A stretch of DNA of 64,000 bases from Leptolyngbya sp. PCC 6406 (GTDB lineage: Bacteria; Cyanobacteriota; Cyanobacteriia; Phormidesmidales; Phormidesmidaceae), in assembly GCF_000332095.2 (NCBI RefSeq), contig NZ_KI913949.1, positions 3,638,776 to 3,702,775 on the forward strand, read 5' to 3'. The stretch's first letter is position 1. Every line of letters starts with the position of its first letter. Under the pieces are notes generated by a model that did no database searches, was not told the DNA's origin, and worked only from the letters and a program-made list of their open reading frames with translations. Below, piece after piece: positions 53,470 to 64,000 of the stretch. The position numbers were made by a program, and so were the translations under genes.

Positions 53470-54045
53470 ATGAGCGAGATAAAAGTTGGGTTCGTGCCAG
53501 TGGAGTCCGATCCCCCGCACACATCTGATATTCCTCTGACTGTCAAGGTCGAGTGCATTGATCAGCAGTCTTCCTCAACCCAATGCCTTGACTTTCGGCT
53601 CAAGGTCACGAACGAATCAGACACCTCTATCCAACTCAGCAACCCCTATGAGTCAGTGAGTTACCAGATGACCGATGGGGAAGGCTGGCCGGTGACGATA
53701 GGTGCACCGCCTCGTGCCGCGAAGATCAATGGACCCCGGCGTACACCAGCGACAAAGGCCAAATATCTTGCGGTGACGAATGTCGACCTTGATGAAGAGA
53801 GCATCACGGTGGAGGAGGCGTTGACTGCGAGTAAGTTTGACCTACATAGCGGATCGACGCTGATCTTGGGGTTGAGGATAGGGTATATGTTGCGGAATAC
53901 TCAGAGCAATATGCCCATACCGCTTGCTGCTGGTGAGTACCACGTGACGATGTTGTTTCCCATGTCTTGGGTCGCCGATGGCAAGAAAGATGCTGTCCTC
54001 TTGCGTTCGACGGATGCGTTTACGATAACGCTGCTGTCAGTATGA
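53470..54045 (+). CDS. partner of the DUF4157 protein (unknown; possible immunity or accessory protein)
   Basis: 191 residues, family not recognised. Its ATG follows the TAA of the DUF4157 gene with no gap, so translation is almost certainly coupled. The protein looks all-beta: LTVKVECIDQQSSSTQCLDFRLKVTNESDTSIQLSNPYESVSYQ resembles an Ig/BsuPI-like sandwich, with the second half ending LAAGEYHVTMLFPMSW. No signal peptide. In toxin-immunity pairs the immunity gene lies directly downstream of the toxin, as here, but an all-beta adaptor or stabiliser would fit as well. Confidence 0.7.
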   Translation: MSEIKVGFVPVESDPPHTSDIPLTVKVECIDQQSSSTQCLDFRLKVTNESDTSIQLSNPYESVSYQMTDGEGWPVTIGAPPRAAKINGPRRTPATKAKYLAVTNVDLDEESITVEEALTASKFDLHSGSTLILGLRIGYMLRNTQSNMPIPLAAGEYHVTMLFPMSWVADGKKDAVLLRSTDAFTITLLSV

Positions 54046-54116
54046 CCACTGCTTTTAATGGAGCGCGTTCTATCTGGCCTACCGTCCAGTGCCTATAGTC
54101 CACTGTATTCGCGCCC

Positions 54117-54977
54117 TTACAAATAGGAACACCAGTCGCTCCATCCCCCCACGTAGAGTCTGTCCATGGGGTAGCCTGCTGCCACCCGCGACAGCAGATT
54201 GACGCAGGCTGTCACCCCTGAACCGCAGTACATCACTACTTCGGTACTGTCTAGGGGTGCCCAGTGGGCTTGAAGATTGGCTGGGGGCAAAAATACGCCC
54301 TCCTCATCCACCACCTGCTGCCAAAAAGAATTAATGGCACCGGGAATTGACCCGGCGATGGGGTCAATGGGTTCCTGCTCTCCCCGAAAGCGTTCCGGCG
54401 ATCGCGCATCTACCAGGGTCACACCGGATTGCTGGTTTAGGGCCTCAGCGGTGGCATGGTCCACTACCCAGTTCTTCTGGGGCCGGGGCTGAAATAGTTC
54501 TGAACTGGGAGGCGGTAGTTGTGTGGTGGTAGGTAACCCTGCCCGCTGCCAGCCGGAATAGCCCCCCTGCAACACGGCTACGGTATCGTGGCCCAGATAG
54601 TGCAATAGCCACCAGAGCCGCGATGCAAAGGCTCCTCGAAAATCATCGTAGACAATGACGGCGGTAGGTGGGTGTAATGGCCCTAATGGGCCGTTCTTTG
54701 GCGATCTCACCCCACACCGTTCTAGCTTGGGGACTAAATCCGCGAGATCGGGTAAGGGATGGCGTCCCCCATGGGTCTGCACCGGACTAGAAAGATCCTG
54801 GTTTAGATGCAAATAGTGCGCCCCTGGCAGATGTCTCTCCTGATATTGCCGCCGCCCTAGCTCCGGATCCGCCAGGGAGAATCGGCAGTCCAGAATCACG
54901 AGGTCAGGGTGATCAAGATGGTCTGCAACCCAGGCGGCATCAACTAAGGGGGTAGGGAGAGACAGGCTCATGGACAA
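54117..54977 (-). CDS. sseA: thiosulfate/3-mercaptopyruvate sulfurtransferase (tandem rhodanese)
   Basis: 286 residues with two rhodanese domains. The N-terminal one is inactive (VILDCRFSLADPELGRRQY, HLPGAHYLHL); the C-terminal one has VTLVDARSPERFRGEQEPID, GSIPGAINSFW and the active loop CGSGVTAC with the catalytic Cys. The CGSGVTA type prefers 3-mercaptopyruvate. The start overlaps the end of rsmD by 38 bp, so the two genes are coupled in the hisH-rsmD-sseA operon. Confidence 0.93.
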   Translation of the reverse strand: MSMSLSLPTPLVDAAWVADHLDHPDLVILDCRFSLADPELGRRQYQERHLPGAHYLHLNQDLSSPVQTHGGRHPLPDLADLVPKLERCGVRSPKNGPLGPLHPPTAVIVYDDFRGAFASRLWWLLHYLGHDTVAVLQGGYSGWQRAGLPTTTQLPPPSSELFQPRPQKNWVVDHATAEALNQQSGVTLVDARSPERFRGEQEPIDPIAGSIPGAINSFWQQVVDEEGVFLPPANLQAHWAPLDSTEVVMYCGSGVTACVNLLSRVAAGYPMDRLYVGGWSDWCSYL

Positions 54978-55581
54978 TCGGATTTGGACAATCGGACTTC
55001 AGGGACTCAATCTGGCCGTTAGGATACTGCGGGGGCAGAAGTTGCGATCTCTGAAAAAAAGACAGGTTTGTCCGGCCATAGGTTTTTTGGCGACAGAGCC
55101 ACAGCCCCGGTATCTCCTCCGGTCGCCAATGGTGATCGTGCTCCGCCACCAGTTCCCCTTCCGGAGCCAGAAGATCATAGCGAATAATGGCAGCCAGTAG
55201 GGGATCGTAGAGATCGCTGTGGTAGGGAGGATCCAGATAGATGTGGTCAAACTGCTGCCCCCGGAGTCGGGGGAGACAGGTCAAAACTTCTCGCTGCCAA
55301 ACCACATGGCGTTGATCGGGCTGGCTGACCAATTGCCAATTGGCGCGAATGGTTCGACAGGCTAGGGCCGATTGCTCAATACCTACCACGTACTGGGCTC
55401 CTCGACAAAGGGCTTCTGCCCCCATGACGCCATTGCCGGCACAGAGGTCTAACCATTGGCACCCGGCAATCGAGCCCTGCCAAATATTGAATACCGCCTC
55501 CCGCACCCGTGCTGCTGTGGGCCGGGTTTCTTGCCCCGAGAGGGTCTTGAGCACCCGGTTGCCGTAGATGCGCAGGGCCAT
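54940..55581 (-). CDS. rsmD: 16S rRNA (guanine966-N2)-methyltransferase RsmD
   Basis: 213 residues, RsmD family: ALRIYGNRVLKTLSGQETRPTAARVREAVFNIWQ, SAM loop LDLCAGNGVMGAEALCRGA, VVGIEQSALAC, and the N6/N2-methyltransferase signature DHIYLDPPYHSDLY (DPPY). It modifies G966 of 16S rRNA. Its ATG overlaps the stop of hisH by one base (TAATG), which fixes the start. The C-terminal 25 residues (NGQIESLKSDCPNPIVHE...) run over the sulfurtransferase start and may be an extension. Confidence 0.93.
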   Translation of the reverse strand: MALRIYGNRVLKTLSGQETRPTAARVREAVFNIWQGSIAGCQWLDLCAGNGVMGAEALCRGAQYVVGIEQSALACRTIRANWQLVSQPDQRHVVWQREVLTCLPRLRGQQFDHIYLDPPYHSDLYDPLLAAIIRYDLLAPEGELVAEHDHHWRPEEIPGLWLCRQKTYGRTNLSFFQRSQLLPPQYPNGQIESLKSDCPNPIVHEPVSPYPLS

Positions 55582-56225
55582 TAGCGCCCCACAGTGGCGG
55601 GGCGCTTAGCCACCACTGCGACGAAGTTGCTGAGGAGCTTCAGTCCTGTCTGAGAGGATTTTTCCGGGTGAAACTGGACCGCCATCAGATTATCCTGCGC
55701 GATCGCGGCTGTCACCTGTTGAGACCCATGGGTAACCGTTGCCGCAATCACTGCGCTGTCCTCGGGCTCTGCATAGTAGGAATGGACAAAATAGACCCAT
55801 TCCCCCCCTTCTACCCCCTGCCAAAGCTGCGATTGGGCTTGGGGGAATTCCAACTGATTCCAACCCATGTGGGGAATCGTGATGCCAGGTTCCTTTTGAA
55901 AATGGCGAATCCATCCCGGCACCAATCCCAAACCCGATTCCAGCCCCTCTTCACTGCCCTCAAAAAGAACTTGCAATCCTAGACAAATGCCCAAAAAAGG
56001 CTTGCCACTGGCAATGACATCGCGAATGGGCTGAATCAAATCACGCGATCGCAAATGCTGAATCGCGGGGTCAAAGGCTCCGACCCCCGGCAATACGACG
56101 GCATCCGCCTGCAATAGATCCGCTGCTCGATCAGTTACGTAGGGTTCGGCACCGGCCTGCTCTAGTCCTTTGCAGGCAGAGTGGAGATTGCCCATATCGT
56201 AATCAATGACAGCAATGCGAGCCAT
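55581..56225 (-). CDS. hisH: imidazole glycerol phosphate synthase, glutaminase subunit
   Basis: 214 residues from MARIAVIDYDMGNLHSA; a Met 11 codons upstream would add a leader not seen in the family. Class I glutaminase with the nucleophile in PFLGICLGLQVLFEGSEE (Cys about 80) and the His-Glu pair in MAVQFHPEKSSQTGL. It provides ammonia to HisF. First gene of an operon with rsmD and the sulfurtransferase; an intrinsic-type hairpin upstream separates it from calA. Confidence 0.96.
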   Translation of the reverse strand: MARIAVIDYDMGNLHSACKGLEQAGAEPYVTDRAADLLQADAVVLPGVGAFDPAIQHLRSRDLIQPIRDVIASGKPFLGICLGLQVLFEGSEEGLESGLGLVPGWIRHFQKEPGITIPHMGWNQLEFPQAQSQLWQGVEGGEWVYFVHSYYAEPEDSAVIAATVTHGSQQVTAAIAQDNLMAVQFHPEKSSQTGLKLLSNFVAVVAKRPATVGR

Positions 56226-56290
56226 AGTGAATTCTCCTGGGCACAGATCTGCTCCCATCCTACAATCCTGACTTGCCTTTTTGGGAAGCG

Positions 56291-56331
56291 AAAAGCAGGA
56301 GCCCCTAACCTGACGTAGGACTCCTGCTTTT
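56291..56331. terminator. terminator between calA and hisH
   Basis: AAAAGCAGGAG (56291-56301) and CTCCTGCTTTT (56321-56331) form a perfect 11-bp stem with a 19-nt loop. The A/T ends give a U-run in either direction. On the - strand it would terminate calA transcripts about 120 bp after the stop, before the hisH operon. Confidence 0.75.
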
Positions 56332-56451
56332 GAGATGTGTCTATGTCCTTGTCATTCTCTCCTGACATAGGCTTACGCCGTCCATTTAAGGAGAAAATTC
56401 TAGGTCAATTGATCCTCGGTTGCTTTAGAAACGACCGGGACTCGCTAGCGG

Positions 56452-56847
56452 TTACTCGTCTTCATCTTCAGTAGAACTGCCTTCACCCAACTGCTTGAGG
56501 TGAATGTGTTTGTAGCCCACCTTGATTTCAAACTCATCTCCAGGATTCAAGCCCATCTCTTGGGTGTAGGCCGCACCAATCACAATCTGACCATTTTTGT
56601 GGACGCTAACTCGGTAGGTTGCTTCCCGACCCCGGCCATCCTTTTTCTTTTCAGGTTCCAGAGAAATTCCACGAGCTGCCAGCAGAGCGTCATAGAAGCC
56701 GGTCAGATCAATACGGGTTTTACCCGTCTTAGTGGTGGAATAGTAGCCGCATTCCTTGGCGGTGTCGCGTTTGTTTAGGTGCGTCAGCTCCTTGACCTTC
56801 TGAAGCAATTCCTTGCCGGCCAGAGGAGCAGTTTGGGTATCGATCAT
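56452..56847 (-). CDS. calA: cyAbrB-family transcriptional regulator (CalA type)
   Basis: 131 residues, all features of the cyanobacterial AbrB-like group: N-terminal LAGKELLQKVKELTHLNKRDTAKECGYYSTT...RIDLTGFYDALLAARGI, then a C-terminal AbrB-like beta region YRVSVHKNGQIVIGAAYTQEMGLNPGDEFEIKVGYKHIHLKQ, and an acidic tail (STEDEDE). These proteins regulate carbon/nitrogen genes, hydrogenase and cell division, and each cyanobacterium usually has two. The match is to the sll0359/CalA side, but assignment to one of the two paralogues is not certain. Confidence 0.9.
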   Translation of the reverse strand: MIDTQTAPLAGKELLQKVKELTHLNKRDTAKECGYYSTTKTGKTRIDLTGFYDALLAARGISLEPEKKKDGRGREATYRVSVHKNGQIVIGAAYTQEMGLNPGDEFEIKVGYKHIHLKQLGEGSSTEDEDE

Positions 56848-57662
56848 CTAAGGAACCTCATCGCTGCAATCACTTATTAAACAATACATCCGGACCTGTA
56901 CAAATCCGAAGCTGCTTAAGCATACACAAAAGTCGTCGATTAGGGACTAATAATATCCGATTTTCTTTTCCCTTATCCAATTCTAAGTGAAAAAATCTCT
57001 AGAGTTCTTTCCGATCGGCCTTTCTTGCTAGTCCCAACTGGCTTCAACAGGTTCTACCCGGTCCATCCTGGCAGCGCCATAGAGGTAAGGGTTCCATCGG
57101 TACGGGTCCCAATCATCAACAGCTCTATGGCTTCAGAGAGAGCACTTCAATTAAAGATATCTGGGCGACTTGCTTGCCGGGATCCAAGTGTTGCAGAAAT
57201 AGGGTTTTGGGAATCCGGCCCAGGTTTGACACCCCCTATCCTAGGCGATTTCATGGGGGTGTCACCGCTTTCCACTGAGTGAGGAAGGAGGGGACAGGGG
57301 AAGGCTTGCTACCTTGAATTCCGACGTTTTTGTCTGGCAGCAGCACCCAGGTCCGGCATCGGCTGAATAATTATGATGGCCTTTGAGGACTGGTCTTTGA
57401 GCCTCATAACCGCCCTAGGGCAAAGGACTTGAGACTATGCCATCCCAAAAATCATTCCTTGGATTGGGTCAATGCGATAGAGCAAAGCGATGTCGTGCTG
57501 ACTGATTCAGGCTCTGGGCTCTACTCTGCTCAGATGCGTGACAGGGCTTGAGCAGAAACACTCTGAGATCGATTTCTAAGTTTATCGGCCTCTTAAATCT
57601 GCTATAGATAAATTGACAGAAGATGAATTGACAGATTCTTTAACACCTGAGGGTAGACCAGG
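56848..57662. other. 815-bp intergenic region between calA and the AI-2E gene
   Basis: The two genes diverge, so promoters for both lie here; calA's end is AT-rich (56.9-57.0 kb). A perfect 10-bp stem (TGACACCCCC at 57227-57236, GGGGGTGTCA at 57255-57264) is present; its function is unknown. An 85-codon frame at 57025-57282 ends within the hairpin and shows no protein-like character. Nothing else recognised. Confidence 0.6.
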
Positions 57663-58775
57663 ATGCAATCCGATGAACAACGCATCACGCTGTCGGTAAG
57701 CAACTTAGCTTGGTTGTTAGCGGCGGTGCCACTGTTATTGATTGGCTGGCAACTCCGCAGTTTACTGATAATGTTAATGATTTCCGTAGTATTGGCGGCC
57801 TCGATTGCCCCCGTTGTGAATTGGGCGGAGCGTTTTCGAGTTCCCCGCTGGCTGGGGGTTGTGTTGACCTATCTGTCAATCCTAGCCGTAATTGTGGGGA
57901 TTGTACTCCTGGTTGGACCGACGGTGGTGGAGCAGATTCAACTCTTGGTGCGGCAAATTCCTGTGTCCCTGCGCAAGGTCCTGGAATCAGTGGAAGGCTG
58001 GGTGATTGCCTTTAATGATCAGCGCCCTGAATTGGCCAGTGAGCTGCTGAATCAGGTGCTAGATGTACAGGGGTTGACGAGCTGGGCGATTCGGTCTAGC
58101 CAGCGGTTGTTGGTTCGATCCTATAGTGTAACGACGGGGATTGTGGGGGGGGTCTTTAGCCTGATTTTGGCCCTCTTCGTGTCGGGATATATGCTGGCGG
58201 ATAGCCGTACCTTGGTGAAAAATTTTGTGCGCCTCTTGCCTGCCCCTTGGGATGATCGCATCGAGGCTCAGGTGGCCCCCATTAGCAATCGAATTGGGAG
58301 CTATATTCGGGGACGGCTGCTGGTTTCTGCTATTTTGTCCATTGCCACCACCGTTAGCCTCAGTATGTTAGGACTGTCGGAATTTGCTTTGGGGTTGGGT
58401 GCGATCGCGGGAGTGACAAATCTAATTCCGTTCTTGGGGCCATTTTTGGGGGCGATTCCGGCCCTAGTGGTGGCAATTTCCCAAGGGGGATGGATAATTC
58501 TATGGGTTTTGCTGCTGTATATCGTCATCCAAAACCTAGAGACCTATGTGCTGGATCCGCTGTTGGTGGCTTCTTCCGTCGGGGTCCATCCCCTCTATCA
58601 ACTGCTGGCCGTGTTAGGGGGAACACAGGTTTTGGGCATCATTGGGGCGCTGATCGTGCCGCCTTGGATTGCGGGAGGGGCGGTGCTGTTAGAAAATTTA
58701 TACCTGCGCCCCAAGTTGATGGCGGAACGTCATCAACCAACGGAAACAGTAAATCCGCTATTCACGCAACCTTAG
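57663..58775 (+). CDS. AI-2E family transporter (TqsA/YdiK-like)
   Basis: 370 residues with about eight hydrophobic helices. Typical blocks: [40 protein letters not shown], the [21 protein letters not shown] segment, [28 protein letters not shown] (family signature P..GP..G.IPA) and [19 protein letters not shown]. The family includes autoinducer-2 exporters and Na+/H+ antiporters; cyanobacterial substrates are unknown. cysC follows 17 bp downstream. Confidence 0.92.
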   Translation: MQSDEQRITLSVSNLAWLLAAVPLLLIGWQLRSLLIMLMISVVLAASIAPVVNWAERFRVPRWLGVVLTYLSILAVIVGIVLLVGPTVVEQIQLLVRQIPVSLRKVLESVEGWVIAFNDQRPELASELLNQVLDVQGLTSWAIRSSQRLLVRSYSVTTGIVGGVFSLILALFVSGYMLADSRTLVKNFVRLLPAPWDDRIEAQVAPISNRIGSYIRGRLLVSAILSIATTVSLSMLGLSEFALGLGAIAGVTNLIPFLGPFLGAIPALVVAISQGGWIILWVLLLYIVIQNLETYVLDPLLVASSVGVHPLYQLLAVLGGTQVLGIIGALIVPPWIAGGAVLLENLYLRPKLMAERHQPTETVNPLFTQP

Positions 58776-58792
58776 GAGACAGAATCGGTATT

Positions 58793-59341
58793 ATGGAACA
58801 TCGTGGCGTCACAGTTTGGCTAACGGGTCTGAGCGGCGCAGGGAAAAGTACGATCACTGATGCCCTGGCTGAGGCATTGCGCGATCGCAGGTGCAAACTT
58901 GAAGTCCTCGACGGCGATATTGTCCGCACTAACCTCACCAAGGGACTGGGCTTCAGCAAGGAAGATCGCGACATTAATATCCGCCGCATTGGCTTTGTCT
59001 CCCATCTGCTGACGCGCAATGGAGTCATTGTGCTGGTGTCTGCCATTTCTCCCTATCGGGCGGTGCGGGAAGAGGTGCGCGCCACCATCGGTAACTTTGT
59101 AGAGGTGTATGTGAGTGCGCCCTTAGAAGTCTGTGAGTCGCGGGATGTCAAGGGGCTCTACAAGCGGGCTCGGGCTGGGGAGATCAAGCAGTTCACAGGC
59201 ATTGATGACCCCTACGAGCCCCCTACCCAGCCTGAAGTGAACTGCGAAACCCACCAGGAAACTCTGGAGGAAAGCGTTGCTAAGGTCATCGCCAAGCTAG
59301 AGGAACTAGGCTATCTCAGTCCTACTGCGATCGCGGTCTAG
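58793..59341 (+). CDS. cysC: adenylylsulfate kinase
   Basis: 182 residues from ATG 58793 ([15 protein letters not shown]); the frame is open farther upstream inside the AI-2E gene, but the family start is here. Walker [10 protein letters not shown], the APS-binding [34 protein letters not shown], the [12 protein letters not shown] lid and the [26 protein letters not shown] segment are all conserved. It phosphorylates APS to PAPS. Only 17 bp separate it from the AI-2E gene, implying co-transcription. Confidence 0.96.
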   Translation: MEHRGVTVWLTGLSGAGKSTITDALAEALRDRRCKLEVLDGDIVRTNLTKGLGFSKEDRDINIRRIGFVSHLLTRNGVIVLVSAISPYRAVREEVRATIGNFVEVYVSAPLEVCESRDVKGLYKRARAGEIKQFTGIDDPYEPPTQPEVNCETHQETLEESVAKVIAKLEELGYLSPTAIAV

Positions 59342-59415
59342 CTACCACCTCTAGACGCCATTTCTGAGTCAGCTGATCACCCCATAATATCAAGTCCGGC
59401 TAATCGCCTTACATA

Positions 59416-59466
59416 CTGCATCGGGCTGCATCGGGCTGCATCGGGCTGCATCGGGCTGCATCGGGC
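59416..59466. repeat. 10-bp tandem repeat (TCGGGCTGCA)n
   Basis: Four perfect copies of TCGGGCTGCA at 59421-59460 plus partial units at both ends. It sits in the 428-bp gap between cysC and mscL; nothing else is recognised in that gap. Copy number is probably variable by slippage. Confidence 0.9.
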
Positions 59467-59769
59467 GCAGAGCCCTGCGCCCCTAAAGATTCCTGGATTG
59501 GAAATGGGGGTGTTTAACCGGACTTCATAGAAACCCCTGAATTAGGCGCAGGTTTCATGCCTAATTTAGGGCAGCAGCAGCAGCCCTGCCTGGAGACAGT
59601 GCTCGTACCTTTGCTGCCTGGACGTATCGGTGGTCGGTTGAGATCTTTCCTGAGTTTGCCAAGGAGGAAACGCTTGCGGGGTAGGCATGACCACGCAAGC
59701 CCTACTGAAGCAAGCTAGGGGCTATAACCGCCCCATAACCAGGAATCTGGCTTTGATTGTCCATAGCCC

Positions 59770-60219
59770 CTAGCCCTTTTGCTCCATGACAGTAGTGAGG
59801 CGTTGGATGGCCTGGGTGAGGTTTTCTTGAGCTGTAATGGCGGGGTCGGGGGTCGGGTCCGGCATTTCAGCGGCGACAACTTCCTCCCGCTCCAGACGCT
59901 TTTTCGCTTGCTCAAAGGCGCGTACCACGAGAAATAGGCAGAAGGCGATAACAACAAAATTAATGATAGCGGCGAGAAAGAGGCCGTACTGCACCGTGCC
60001 GACAGCAAGATTTTCTAGCTTATCCACTCCCGCCGCCTGCATGGCCGGAGTGAGGATGGCAGGAGTAATGATATTGGCCACCAGGGACTCGATAATTTTG
60101 CCAAAGGCCCCGCCGATAATCACCGCAACGGCTAGGTCAATGACATTGCCCCGCATGATAAAGCTCTGGAAATCAGCAAGAAATCCACTACTTGCCCGTC
60201 GTCCGCGTCGAATACTCAT
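59770..60219 (-). CDS. mscL: large-conductance mechanosensitive channel
   Basis: 149 residues, MscL family: FQSFIMRGNVIDLAVAVIIGGAFGKIIESLVANIITPAI (first pore helix with GxxxxG packing) and the second helix YGLFLAAIINFVVIAFCLFLVVRAFEQAKKR. It is a homopentameric safety valve on osmotic downshock. The periplasmic loop is short and the acidic C-terminal bundle (PDPTPDPAITAQENL) normal. An MscS paralogue is at 8365-10203. Confidence 0.95.
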   Translation of the reverse strand: MSIRRGRRASSGFLADFQSFIMRGNVIDLAVAVIIGGAFGKIIESLVANIITPAILTPAMQAAGVDKLENLAVGTVQYGLFLAAIINFVVIAFCLFLVVRAFEQAKKRLEREEVVAAEMPDPTPDPAITAQENLTQAIQRLTTVMEQKG

Positions 60220-60440
60220 GGGTTCCGTCCTGGGTAGTGCGTCTTACTGTATCTACAATCCTGATGTTTAAACTATTTTGAGCCGGATCCAAAATGGGGA
60301 TAGAGCCAGCATCTGGACTGGCTTGCTGCTTTCTAGTGGACCATATCTGGGGGGCAGTTCCCACTCTACGGTTAACGGGAATGTTCCAGGGGCGCACGGC
60401 TGTGCGCCCAAGTCAGGGAGTTTCTTTTTGGAAAATAACC

Positions 60441-61655
<1,215 letters not shown>

Positions 61656-61659
61656 CTAG

Positions 61660-62787
<1,128 letters not shown>

Positions 62788-62831
62788 CCCGTGATGGGGA
62801 GTGGGGGAGTGGGGGAGTTTTTGCCTTGGAT

Positions 62832-62990
62832 TTACACCGGAAGGGCGATGGTTTCTTTAATGCTGGAGAGGACGATAGTGGTGCGGGTGCGGTGGACGCC
62901 AGGGATTTGTTTAAGGCCGTGGGTAATTAGGGCTTCTAATCCTCGGGTGCCTTGGCAGCGGACTTTGAGCAGGTAGTCGTCGCTTCTCTG
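62832..62990 (-). pseudogene. Lrp/AsnC-family regulator, C-terminal remnant
   Basis: About 50 codons reading SDDYLLKVRCQGTRGLEALI ... LKQIPGVHRTRTTIVLSSIKET and ending ALPV-stop. This is the end of the AsnC/Lrp ligand-binding (RAM) domain (DYLLKV....L...L...PGV.RT.T.IVLS..K). The DNA-binding half and the first part of the RAM domain are missing; the open frame continues rightwards only as unrelated sequence. It lies directly beside the truncated end of the CNNM gene. Confidence 0.7.
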
Positions 62991-63058
62991 GGTACACTGT
63001 GCCCAGAGAGCCCCTATAGCACCATCGTTGGGGGCGGCAGCGGAGGGTAAAACGTGAG

Positions 63059-64000
63059 ATGAGTGCAATTGTCTATGGCCCTTACCACGGCAAACGCCTG
63101 AGGGGTAGAACCGTGGCCCAGCTCTATGCCGAGGGCCAGCGCAATTTTGGTGGGGCGATTTTGCGGGGGGCCAACCTGCAAGGGCAAACGCTATCGCGGG
63201 CTGATTTTAGCGGGACCGATATTCGCGGCGCTAACTTTGAGCGGGCGATACTGCACAAAGCAGATTTCAGCCACACTAAGGGCGGTTTGCCACAGATCTG
63301 GGGAGGGCTAAAGCTGATCTTGGCCCTGGTGCTGACAGCAGCGATTGGGTTCATCACCACCGAGATCACGATTTCCATAGCTGGGGTCACCCTGGGCCAG
63401 TATGATCCCCAAACGGTGCTTGGGGTAATCGTCCTGGGCCTAGTTGTCATCATTCCTGTGGTGCTGATTTTAGCAGCGAATCTTTTGGTGCGTTTGGCTC
63501 TGTGGGTTGCGGGCGATAATGCTGGCAACCTGCTGATGGCAGCGGCTATCTCGTTCCCCATCGCCGTATTGATGGCGTTGATGCTGCTAGAGAATCGTTC
63601 AACGGCAATCTCGGTGATGGATGCCATTGGGAGCATAGACCGGGCGCTGGTCATATTTTTTATGGTTTGGCTGGTTGGCGCTGCGGCCATGGGCGTGGCT
63701 GATCCAAACGACAACGTCGCCGAGTTTGGCGATTGGCTTGGTAGCCTCTTGGTGATCTTGACTGGCCTAGGCGGCGTAATTCTGGGAGCAGAAGATTCGT
63801 TTCAGCTCTCCAAAGATAGAGTCGTTCCCCTTGAGATCGTGATGACGGTGACTGGGATCATGTTGGGCGTCATCCTATTTCTTTGCATCTATACCTATCG
63901 TTGGCTGGGCACAAGCACTCAACGGCCCAGCCAACTCCGAGACTGGGGTCTCAGGCTCACAACCCTGGGTGGCACCAGCTTTAGCGGGGCCGATTTGACT
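63059..64000 (+). CDS. membrane protein with pentapeptide repeats (partial, runs off the window)
   Basis: The 314 codons seen are open to the edge. ATG 63059 gives MSAIVYGPYHGKRLRGRTVA; pentapeptide repeats A(D/N)LXX occur at about residues 33-75 (GAILRGANLQGQTLSRADFSGTDIRGANFERAILHKADFS). Then come about six hydrophobic helices (LILALVLTAAIGFITTEI, VLGVIVLGLVVIIPVVLILAANLL, LLMAAAISFPIAVLMALMLL, ALVIFFMVWLVGAAAMGV, LLVILTGLGGVILG, IMLGVILFLCIYTY), and the repeats resume at the end (GGTSFSGADLT). Function unknown; such split pentapeptide/membrane proteins are common in cyanobacteria. Confidence 0.85.
   Translation, partial: MSAIVYGPYHGKRLRGRTVAQLYAEGQRNFGGAILRGANLQGQTLSRADFSGTDIRGANFERAILHKADFSHTKGGLPQIWGGLKLILALVLTAAIGFITTEITISIAGVTLGQYDPQTVLGVIVLGLVVIIPVVLILAANLLVRLALWVAGDNAGNLLMAAAISFPIAVLMALMLLENRSTAISVMDAIGSIDRALVIFFMVWLVGAAAMGVADPNDNVAEFGDWLGSLLVILTGLGGVILGAEDSFQLSKDRVVPLEIVMTVTGIMLGVILFLCIYTYRWLGTSTQRPSQLRDWGLRLTTLGGTSFSGADLT

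Noticed and set aside
57025..57282. An 85-codon hypothetical gene
   Set aside because: No ribosome site or similarity; it runs into a hairpin and its composition is like the surrounding spacer.

Overview
The window is a piece of a cyanobacterial chromosome. Three things show this: the octamer GCGATCGC (HIP1) occurs throughout, almost every recognisable protein is of cyanobacterial type, and photosynthesis genes are present (aerobic Mg-protoporphyrin ester cyclase, heme oxygenase, a CP43'/IsiA-like chlorophyll antenna, a CalA/cyAbrB regulator). Most of it is GC-rich housekeeping DNA. It is interrupted by short worn accessory patches rich in palindromes, miniature elements and gene fragments. 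Species cannot be fixed from the sequence alone.

Region by region. 1-2.8 kb: an AT-rich two-gene unit, an OLD-family ATPase/TOPRIM nuclease followed 5 bp later by a UvrD-like helicase cut by the window edge. This is the Gabija (GajA-GajB) defence layout. 2.9-5.4 kb: a scar zone with a cysK 5' fragment abutting a 3'-truncated DUF2703 gene, a Tat-exported protein, an ArsR regulator, and remnants of an IS66 transposase and of a restriction/helicase protein. 5.4-14.7 kb: a CHASE2 Ser/Thr kinase, an MscS channel, an alpha/beta hydrolase, two ParA/MinD-like proteins (one with a ruined P-loop and a probable C-terminal winged helix) and an HD-GYP response regulator. 14.9-23.9 kb: recJ, then the low-oxygen tetrapyrrole cluster acsF <-> ho-hemN, a delta-9-type desaturase and a DUF815 AAA protein. 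24-31.6 kb: palindromes and a miniature element, a Vat-like acetyltransferase, EamA and GNAT genes, one complete IS5-type element, and a large GH15/phosphorylase-kinase-like protein.

31.7-44.4 kb: two large secreted TPR-CHAT (caspase-like) proteins in opposite orientation. Between them lie a PIN-toxin remnant, a broken Uma2 gene, a ferrochelatase-family protein with a poly-His tail, a sugar-binding lipoprotein and the IsiA/Pcb-like antenna gene. A RsbW-like anti-sigma kinase follows. 44.5-49.3 kb: an orphan terminator (possible sRNA), a HEAT-repeat protein (NblB-like), a CBS protein, then a repeat-dense block with a 263-bp element bounded by 25-bp inverted repeats and a pair of inverted ~130-bp repeats flanking an M42 peptidase and a lipoprotein gene. 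49.4-64 kb: aroB, hisB, a DUF4157 (eCIS-core) protein carrying two HExxH motifs with an abutting partner gene, sulfurtransferase-rsmD-hisH, calA, an AI-2E transporter, cysC, mscL, ilvC, a C-terminally truncated CNNM protein, an AsnC/Lrp remnant and a membrane pentapeptide-repeat protein running off the end.

The most interesting observations are: (i) a family of about 145-175 bp miniature elements bounded by CTAG, one copy sitting exactly between the TAG stops of two convergent genes so that both stay intact; (ii) the DUF4157 double-HExxH protein with its directly abutting partner; (iii) the Gabija-like pair; (iv) the active/degenerate ParA pair next to an HD-GYP regulator; and (v) the 263-bp hairpin-rich element near 46.6 kb.
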